In this document: positions 56,651 through 64,000 of the stretch, piece by piece
Layout: each line of letters begins with the position of its first letter
Numbering within the stretch: the first letter of the stretch is position 1
Source: Heterohyrax brucei
Taxonomy: Eukaryota; Chordata; Mammalia; Hyracoidea; Procaviidae
Length of the DNA stretch: 64,000 nt
Assembly (NCBI GenBank): GCA_028571685.1
Contig: CM053164.1
Location: 42,458,501-42,522,500, forward strand
Reading direction: 5' to 3'
Position numbers and translations under genes: made by a program
The notes under the pieces: generated by a model
The model's database searches: none
Told to the model about the DNA's origin: nothing
What the model saw: only the letters and a program-made list of their open reading frames with translations

Positions 56651-57180
56651 ATACATACAGAAACGCATATACACACCCACACACAGATATTTATCTCAGG
56701 AAAATATCTCATATGTTTGTACAGGTTGGCAAGTCCCCAAATCATGGGTCAGGCTTCTCCTGCCTCACATAGCTGCAGAGGCCGATGAATCCATGATTGG
56801 TAGGTCAGATGACAGTTTGCTAGTTAAGGAGCTAAGAAGGCTGAGAATCCCAAGATCGGCGGGCAATGTGGTAGGCACTGGGTTCAAGTCCCTAGAACTT
56901 GAGGTCAGGTGATGACAAACTGGATGCAGGATCCAGCGTGACCAAAAGCCAATGAGCTTTGCCAGAACATCTGTATATCTTGGATGCAGCCCACATCTGG
57001 ATGGAAACTCCCCTTACTACTGATTGGCTGACCACATCAGATCACATTATAGAGGTGGTTACATTCAATCACAAAATGGAGAGTAACTACATTACACAAC
57101 TGCCAAATTATATCATTACATAACTTCCAAACTGTGGCCCAGAAAAATTGACACACATTTATCGTCACAACTAGCTAGTA
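56651..57180. other. Unassigned, possibly an unrecognised repeat
   Basis: A CA-rich tract (56655-56690) is followed by 450 bases with many CCAA, TGGC and GATC phrases but no exon I recognise. Confidence 0.35.
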
Positions 57181-57229
57181 TCTCTATTATAACATTAAGC
57201 AGAAGTGATGATAAGAGTGATACTTGTTT

Positions 57230-57323
57230 TTTCTTTTCCTAAAATTGTACTTTCGATGAATGTTTTACAGAACAAAATAGCTTCTCATTAAACAATTCGT
57301 ATACATACTGTTTTGTGACACTG
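57230..57323 (-). repeat. L1 fragment, left of the ERV-L insertion
   Basis: It resembles 52880-52945 (a TTTACAGA, TAGTCTCATT and TTTTATGACACT series). It continues at 59457 after the ERV-L element. Confidence 0.65.
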
Positions 57324-57600
57324 GTTACTGTGGTGGTCCGGATTGTGTCAATTTGGCAACACCACGTTTAACTGCTGTATCAAGTGGCAGGGCAGGGCTT
57401 GTGATGGCTTCCCTCCCCTCATCTCTCATCTCTCTGCCTTCCACCACCTACTCCCTATCTGTTCACATTTCCAACAGCTCCTGCTCCTTTCTGGTGTCTG
57501 GTTCCTGGACCTGAACTAGCAACTTTAGATTCATCAACACATACAGCCACTGTTGAGTGCACAGTCTGCCAGCAGCAGAGACCAACACTGAGTCCTCGAT

Positions 57601-57948
57601 ATGGCACTATTCCTTGAGGTGATCAGCTGGCAACCAACCTGGTGGCAAGTTGATTACACTGGACCACTTCCATCATGGAAAGGGAAGCATTTTGTTCTTA
57701 CTGGAATAGATACTTACTCTGGATATGGATTTGCCTTCCCAGCATGTCATGCTTCTGCCAAAACTACAATCCGTAGACTTACAGAATGCCTTATCCACCA
57801 TCATGATATCCCACACAGCATTGCCTCTGATCTAGTTCAGTGGACTCACTTCACAGCAAATGGAGCGTGGCAGTGGGCCCATGCTCATAGAATTCACTGG
57901 TCTTACCACATTCCCATTCATCCTGAAGCAGCTGGCTTGACAGAATGA
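57601..57948 (+). pseudogene. ERV-L integrase core fragment
   Basis: 115 open codons show the retroviral integrase core order: WWQVDYTGPLP, a GIDTYSGYGF stretch around the first catalytic Asp, IASD for the second Asp region, and HPEAAGLTE where the catalytic Glu is expected. The zinc-binding N-terminus is missing. The frame ends in TGA just after the core, and the C-terminal integrase domain continues only in broken frames. Confidence 0.88.
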
Positions 57949-58319
57949 TGGAATGGCCTCTTGAAGACACAATCATCATTGCCAGCTAGGTGGCAATATC
58001 TTGCAGAGTTGGAGAAATGTTCTTCAGGAGGCTGTGTATGCTCTAAACCAGCATCCAATATATGATGCTGTTTGTCCTATAGGCAGGATTCACGGGTCCA
58101 GGAATCAAGGAGTAGAAATGGGAGTGACACCACTCACTGTTACCCCTAGTGACCAGTTGCAAGATTTTTGCTTCCTTTCCCCATGACCTTATGCTCTGCA
58201 GGTCTAAAGATCTTAGCTCCAAAGGGAGAAGTGCTGCCACCTAGAGACACATCAGCAATTCCACTGAACTGGAAGCTAAAATTGCCACCAGGCCATTTTG
58301 GGCTCCTTGTGCCTTTGGA

Positions 58320-58544
58320 TTGACAAAGAAGGGAGTTAAAATACTGGCTGGTGTGATTGATCTTGACTACGAAGATGAAATTGGATTAACATTACAGAAT
58401 GGAGGTAAAGAAGAGTATGTTTGGAACGCAGAAGATCTCCTAGGACTCCTCCTAGGACTACCATGTCCTGTGATTAAGGTCAATGGAAAACTACAGCAAC
58501 CCAATTCCAAATTGACTACTAATAGCCCAGAACTTCAGGAATGA
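58320..58544 (+). pseudogene. ERV-L dUTPase-like C-terminal fragment
   Basis: It contains KILAGVIDLDYEDEIGLTLQ then NGGKEEYVWNAED. The tyrosine-containing hairpin of dUTPases (GVIDxDY) is visible. ERV-L elements carry such a domain after integrase. The start of the domain lies upstream in another frame, separated by a TGA. Confidence 0.8.
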
Positions 58545-58891
58545 AGATTTGGGTCACCTCACCAGGCAAGGAACCATGACCAGCTGAGGTGCTTGCTGAG
58601 AGCAAAGTAAATATAGAATGGGTTGTAGAAGGTAGTTCTAAATATCAGTTATAGCCACGTGATCAGTTGCAGAAATGAGGACTGTAATTGTTAGGAGTAT
58701 TTCTGTTTTGTGTATGTGTCAGCTGTTTTTATTTATGAAACATAAGATGTAAATGGGCTAATGCATTTTCAGCTGTACATGTGTTAGTTATGTCATGTTA
58801 GACATAAGTATGACTTTGTAATTGTATTCCTTCAGAGACTATGGATGTTGAGGTGAGATGTGTGCAGATGCCAAGTTGACAAGGAGTGAAC

Positions 58892-59451
58892 TGGAGTGGT
58901 CAGGATCGTGTCAACTTGGCAACTCCATGTTTAGCTGCTGTATCAAGTGGCAGGGCGGGGCCTGTGGTGGTTTTCCTCCCCTCAGCTCTCATCTCTCAAC
59001 CTTCCACCACCTACTTCCTGTCTGCTCATGTTGCCAGCAGCTCCTGCTCTCTTCTGGCATCTGGTTCATGAACCTGAACTAGCAGCTGCTGGATTCATCA
59101 ATACTTACAGCTGGTGCTTGAGAGTCCTGTTCCCTGACCTGTTGATCCTGGGTTTGCCAGCCTCTGCAGCTCCATGAGTCAGCAGAGACCTCACAGTCTT
59201 GCAGCCAGCTTGGGATCTGCTGACAGACACAGCCGGTGATCTAGAACTCTGGTCTCTGACCTGCTGACCTTGGGTTCACCAGCTCCCGTAGCCACATTAG
59301 GCTTGTACCAGGACTTGGGACGTTCAGCTTCCACAGTTGTGAGAGCTCCATCCTTTATATATAAATCTTTCCTTGCACTTTGTATATAAATTTTTCCTTG
59401 TACACATATGTGTTACTGGTTTTGCTTCCCAAGAAAACCCAGCCTAAGACA
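58892..59451 (+). repeat. ERV-L 3' LTR
   Basis: 560 bases from TGGAGTGGTCAGGATCGTGT to AGCCTAAGACA. The first 230 bases match 57329-57560 with scattered differences. Two TATATAAAT boxes are near 59355 and 59385. Confidence 0.88.
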
Positions 59452-59456
59452 GTTAC

Positions 59457-59830
59457 CAACTCCACAACATGTCAACATTCTCCCTTCTCAACCTTGGGTT
59501 CCTTGTTACCAGCTTTCCTGTTCCCTCTTGCCTCCTAGTTTTTGCAGCTGGGCTGGTGTGTCCCTTTAGTTTTGTTTTATGGTCCTGTCTAATCTTTGTC
59601 GGAAGGATCAAACTCAGGAGTAACTTCATTACTGAGCTGAAAATATGTCTGGGGGCCATACTCTCAGGGTTTCTACAGCCTATGTCAGCCAGTAAGTCTG
59701 GTCTTTTTTTGTGAGTAAGAATTTTGTTCTACCTTTTTCTTCAGCTCTGTCTGGAACCCTCTACTGTGATCCCAGTCAGTGGTGGCAGCCAGGCACTGTC
59801 TAGTGAGGTTACTGGTTGGAGGTTATGGTA
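59457..59830 (-). repeat. L1 3' untranslated fragment, right of the ERV-L insertion
   Basis: CAACATGTCAACATTCTCCC and CTTCTCAACCTTGGGTTCC match 52960-53000, continuing the piece broken at 57323. Confidence 0.75.
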
Positions 59831-60674
59831 GTTGTAGTTGATTTGTCTAATACTTTTTTCTAACCTCAGGGTAATGCTTTCGGTAATTTGCTATTTAAAT
59901 ATATTTACTGTAGATTTTTGTATGTATTACTAATAAGTTTGAAGAACTTGTTTTACCAGATTAACTTTAATGTACTGATAGTTTCCAATTCCACTGCCAG
60001 AAAAGCTATCTCAACCCATGGAACAGAAAGACTCAGAGACCATATTAAAATGTTCAAGTCACATAGTTTATTCAATTTAAAAATACATAGTGAGAAGTAA
60101 GAGGAAAAAAAGATCTAATTTAACATACTTAGGATAGTGGGATGGAAGAACCATACTACCTGAATCTTGGGGTACACTTGATGTGTCCTGTATTTCTCCC
60201 TGCTGCATCTGTTTTCCTCACTGATTGTGTGGTTACAAGCACCAGAGTTGAGATTCAAGCAAGGTAGCTCTGTGCAAATGGCACACACTTTTATCTTTTG
60301 CAGAGATGCAGGGACAAAACTATCCGGCCACAACTGTATCTTGCCAGTTAACCTGATAAAAAGCCATAAATTTTATTTGTGTTTCTTAGGAAAAGACACT
60401 TGGGGTGTGAATGAATGTCACTGACAGGGGACCAAATCAATACCTTACGACTACAAAGTGCCCCCCCCCCCCAGTATTTAGGATCCAAATATGAATATAA
60501 GATTTATTTTGGTCCTTCTTTTCTCTGTTTAACACATGTGTATGGTACTTATTAATGCTTAACATATGAACTTCATACTTGAAATTTATGCTTAATTCAC
60601 GTTATGCTTGTACTTATGTTTAACACATGCCAAGAATTCTGCCTATGTCTGATAAACTTTTCCTTATTACTACC
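59831..60674. other. Unassigned, with a C homopolymer
   Basis: A run of 12 C lies at about 60461-60472. No exon or clear repeat is otherwise seen. Confidence 0.45.
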
Positions 60675-60995
60675 TATCTGCCTTGTTTTCTAGTGCTGCT
60701 GTAACAAGCAGTTTACACTGAAGACCTAATTATTTGCTCAAGAAGTTCAGGAGGCTAGAATTCTCAATTTAGCATGTCTGTTTCAGCTTCTAGCAGGACG
60801 TAGTCCTTGGAGTTCCTGGGCTTGTAGATTTATAGAGTCTGTCTTCTCCCATATGTATTCCTTCAGTGTCTAATCTGCTCTTTGTATAAGTTAGCAGTGA
60901 TTAGATTTATGGCACACTCTACACAGATATGGTTTCAATAAAATAACAGAGAAAACTCTAATCTCCAACTGGGTAACACCCACAGATATGGGCTT
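60675..60995 (-). repeat. MaLR LTR, diverged
   Basis: TTTTCTAGTGCTGCTGTAAC and TCCAACTGGGTAACACCCAC follow the order of the other minus-strand MaLR LTRs, but divergence is greater. Confidence 0.55.
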
Positions 60996-61349
60996 AAGAT
61001 TTCAATGTGTGTTTTGTGGAAACAGTTAAATCCCTAATGAAGTCTATACTTAAACATCTTAAAATGTCTTTTCTATGTTTTATAAATAACTCAAACTTAT
61101 TCATCTAATAAAATTAAATATTTTCAAAGGTAACTTAGAGAAGTTCCCTTTCATTCCTAGATTTCTAGGACTTAAAGAAAAATCACAGAGGTTAAAATCT
61201 GTAATTTTTTCCCCATGTCTATTAAGAGGTCATGAGTTCTTTTTCTCCTTTTCTACAAATGTGGTCAATTATACTGGTTGTTTTTTAAACCATCATTGCC
61301 TTTTCAGAACAAGCACCACTTGGCTGTGATGTGTTATCTTTTTTACATG

Positions 61350-61518
61350 TCTCTGGAAACCCTGGTGGTGTGGTAGGTAAGTGCTACGGCTGCGAGCTAT
61401 AAAAGATTGGCAGATCAAATCCCATCAGGTCCTCTTTGGGTACTCTATCAGGCAGTTCTCCTCTGTCCTGTAGAATTGTTTGAGATGGAATTGACTGAGT
61501 GGCAATAAGGGTTTTTTT
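61350..61518 (+). repeat. AfroSINE
   Basis: GGAAACCCTGGTGGTGTGGT, AGTGCTACGGCTGCGAGC and TGGAATTGACTGAGTGGCA, in sense order. Confidence 0.92.
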
Positions 61519-61534
61519 GGTTTGTATCTACTTT

Positions 61535-61682
61535 GCAGCCCTATTGGTCCACTGGTTAAGAGATGTGCTGCTAACCAAAAGACTAGCTGTTCAAATCCAT
61601 CAGCTATTCCCTGGCAGTTCTACTCTGTCCTATAAGGTCACTGAGAGTTGGAATCGACTTCATGGCAATGGAGCTGGTTTCA
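61535..61682 (+). repeat. AfroSINE
   Basis: CCACTGGTTAAGAGATGTGC, CTGCTAACCAAAAGACTAGC and GTTGGAATCGACTTCATGGC, close behind the previous copy. Confidence 0.9.
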
Positions 61683-61689
61683 ATTTGGA

Positions 61690-63240
61690 TGTAATTTGCA
61701 ATTATTTTGTCTAGGATTTTGTATCTATTCATGAAAGAGAATGGTTTGCTATTTTCCTTTCTTATAATGTCCTTGAAAGCTTTTCATAACAAGACTATAC
61801 CGACGTCCTTAAAAGTGAGGTAAGTGACTTCACCTTTCTGTTCTCTGAAAGAGTTGTGTAAGAATTATTTCTTTAAATTCTTTCAGGAATTCACCAGTGA
61901 AGTCATTTGTACCTGGAGTTTTCTTTGTGGGGAGATTTAAATTATAGATTCAATTTCTCTAGTAAATGTGGGGCTATTTGGATATTGTGGAAAGTCTTTC
62001 ATAAGGAAATTGTTCAATACATTTAAATTTCCAAATCTACTGACATAAGGTTTTCATAATATACTATTATCATTTTAAGGCCCTATAATAATGTTCCCTT
62101 TTTTATTCAGATGTTTGTAGTTTGTGTTCTCAATCTCTCCCCATTTATCTTGATCATTCTTGCCAGGGGTTTCTCAATCATGTTAGTTTTCAAAGAAACA
62201 AACTTTGTTAGAGTTTTTCTATTACATATTTTATATTTAATTCATTTCTACTTTTTTAAAATTAGAATTGAGCTTAAATTATTCTATTTCTGGCTTACTG
62301 AGATTGAGGCTTAGATAACTGATTTTAGCCTTTTTTGTTTACAAAGCATTTACTAAAGCTATAAATTTCCTTCAAACTTTAGTTGCATTTCACAATTTTT
62401 GACATTATTTTAATCATCAGCAGCTCAAATAATCTTCTAATTTTGATTGTAATTTCTTCTTTGACCCACAAGTTATTAAGAAATATGTTACTTAAACTCG
62501 ACTTTCTACTTATGCTTCTGCTATGAATTTCTAGTTTCATTCCAGTGTGGTCAGTTCTTAAGAACTTGTTGAGACTCACTTTATGGTCCAGGATGTGGTC
62601 TATTTTGGTAAATGTTTCAGGTGCACTTGTCAAGAACATGTATTCCAGAGTTGGTGGTTATACTGTTCAATACATGCCAATTAGGTCAAGTTTTAAAGTT
62701 ACTAAGATCAACTTCTTTCTTCTGCGTGTTCTGCTAATGAAAGAAGTGTTAAAATCTGTCTGTGGATTTGTCTATTTCTCTTCCTAGTTCCGTCAGTTTC
62801 TGTTTTATGCATTTTGAGACTATGTTACTAGTTTCTTACAAATTTAGGATTGTTATTTTTTCCTGTTGAATTGACCTTTCTCATGGAATTTAGGATTGTC
62901 ATGTTTTCCTGTTGAGTTTTCCTCTATTTCTAGACTTTTCCTTGATATTTACTTTATAACAAAACAGTTTCACTGGCTTTCTTTTGCTTAAGATGTGCAC
63001 GGCATATTCTTTTTCCATCCTTTTAATTCAATATTTCTACATCATTTTCTTAAGTCATTTGTCTTTTAAGCACTGTATAGTTGAGTTTCAAAAATACCAG
63101 TCTGAAAATATCTGCCATTTAATTAGAGTTATTTAGGTCATTTATAGTTAATGACTCATGTGTCATTTAGTTATTTAGTTAATTTGTAGTTTAAAGAAGT
63201 AGTTATTTATAGTTAATAACCTCCACACATCTGTCACTTT
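61690..63240 (-). mobile_element. Old L1 ORF2 fragment, endonuclease and reverse transcriptase parts
   Basis: Antisense phrases run in L1 order, for example GGAATTCACCAGTGAAGTCA and CTTCTTTGACCCACAAGTTA. The minus frame 62639-62379 reads KIDHILDHKVSLNKFLRTDH and WVKEEITIKI, the end of the L1 endonuclease. It is truncated at both ends. Confidence 0.82.
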
Positions 63241-63244
63241 GTCA

Positions 63245-63785
63245 TACTGTGAGAGATTGCTTGTTGCTGTGATGCAGGAAGCTACACCACACATATCAAA
63301 CACCAGCAGGGTCACCCACGGAGGACAGGATTCACCTGATCTTCCAGACTAAGATAGACTAGGAAGGACCTGGCAGTTTGCTTCTAAAAAAAGATTAGCA
63401 AATGATGTCCTTTTGAACAGCAGGGAACATAGTCTTGTATAATGCCATAAAATGAGTACCTCAGATTGGAAGGCACTCAAAAGATGACTTAGGAAGAGCT
63501 GTCTCCTCAAAGTAGAGTTGACTTTAATGATGTGGATGGAGCAAGCATTTGGGACCTTCATTTGCTGATGTGGAAGGACTCAAAATGAGAAGAAGCAGCT
63601 GCAAACATCCATTTATAATAAGAACATGGAATGCATGAAGTATGAATCTAGGAAAACTGTAAGCCATCAAAATGAAATGAAGAGCATAAACATTGATAAC
63701 CTAGAGTTTAGTGAGCTGAAATGGACCAGTATCAGTCATTTTGAATTGGACAGCTATATGGTCTACAATGTTGGGATAAACCATT
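63245..63785 (+). repeat. RTE 5' leader and endonuclease start
   Basis: It matches the reverse complement of 4960-5465: ACCTGGCAGTTTGCTTCT, AAAGATGACTTAGGAAGAGC, then an interrupted endonuclease start. Confidence 0.8.
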
Positions 63786-64000
63786 GGCTAAACTTACAAA
63801 AGAAAAACAGGAGAGGAAATAAATAACCTTAACAAGAAATGAGATAAGGGTCACAACAGACCTAACCAAAATCAAAAATATCATAACAGAATACTATGAA
63901 AAACTGTGTTGTAACAGATTTGAAAACCTAGAGGAAATGGACAAATTTCTAGATTCATGTGACCTACCAAAATTATCACAAGGAGAACTAGAACAGCTTA
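63786..64000 (+). repeat. L1 ORF2 fragment, running off the window
   Basis: The sense frame reads VTTDLTKIKNIITEYYEKLC, then ENLEEMDKFLDSCDLPKLSQ, the L1 ORF2 linker between endonuclease and reverse transcriptase. Confidence 0.85.

Larger units (their letters stand above)
57324..59456 (+). mobile_element. Endogenous retrovirus relic, ERV-L class, with 5-bp duplication
   Basis: GTTAC is present at 57324-57328 and 59452-59456. The element begins TGTGGTGGTCCGG, with a partial 5' LTR to about 57580, then internal sequence, then a full 3' LTR at 58892-59451 ending CTAAGACA. The internal part keeps only the end of pol: an integrase piece and a dUTPase-like piece, in that order, as in ERV-L. Leader, gag, protease and reverse transcriptase are absent, so it is a deleted provirus. 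Frameshifts and stops break what remains, and there is no env. It is not capable of any activity by itself. Confidence 0.93.

Noticed and set aside
57601-57948. Integrase as a domesticated host gene
   Set aside because: It has no start context, lacks the zinc-binding and C-terminal domains, and sits between its own LTRs in a deleted provirus.

Overview
This window is nuclear DNA of a placental mammal, almost certainly an afrotherian and most likely a paenungulate such as an elephant. The evidence is more than twenty copies of tRNA-derived AfroSINE, several RTE-type LINEs including one nearly complete copy, young L1 elements, and solo MaLR and ERV-L LTRs, all lying over older MIR, L2, MER5 and L1M fossils. 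I see no bacterial, viral or CRISPR-type gene system and no intact protein-coding gene. Nearly all short open frames in the window are chance frames inside repeats.

The non-repeat content is a decayed copy of one gene neighbourhood, which I recognised by reading exons against remembered human proteins. In human 2p23.3 the order is IFT172 and FNDC4 on one strand, then GCKR head-to-head with FNDC4. Here GCKR exons 1-3 lie on the minus strand (435-1147). FNDC4 follows on the plus strand (about 6370-8590) behind a CpG island. IFT172 exons 1-3 are next (10483-14827, plus). The last six GCKR exons are then found on the plus strand (about 15658-36890). All three genes are broken: lost start codon, in-frame stops, frameshifts, dead splice sites and a missing transmembrane exon.

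The exon order and strands fit one inversion with breakpoints inside GCKR (between exon 3 and about exon 14) and inside IFT172 (after exon 3). The visible junction is at 14828-15657. IFT172 is needed for mammalian cilia, so I infer that this is a non-functional duplicate and that a working locus exists elsewhere in the genome.

Layout: 1-295 RTE; 435-1147 GCKR 5' remnant; 1585-5465 MIR, AfroSINE and a near-full RTE; 5690-6310 CpG island; 6370-8590 FNDC4 remnant; 10442-14827 IFT172 remnant with a possible RFX X-box; 14997-15497 MaLR LTR at the inversion junction; 15658-16238 three GCKR exons; 16400-32400 mostly nested L1, RTE, LTR and SINE; 32420-36890 the last three GCKR exons; 36891-39615 mostly unassigned; 39618-49425 an L1 nest inside an AfroSINE; 50155-56650 MER5, SINEs, L1 and RTE; 57329-59451 an ERV-L relic with a 5-bp target duplication; 59457-64000 L1, MaLR, AfroSINE and RTE. 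Family names are by eye, without a repeat library, so subfamilies are not assigned.
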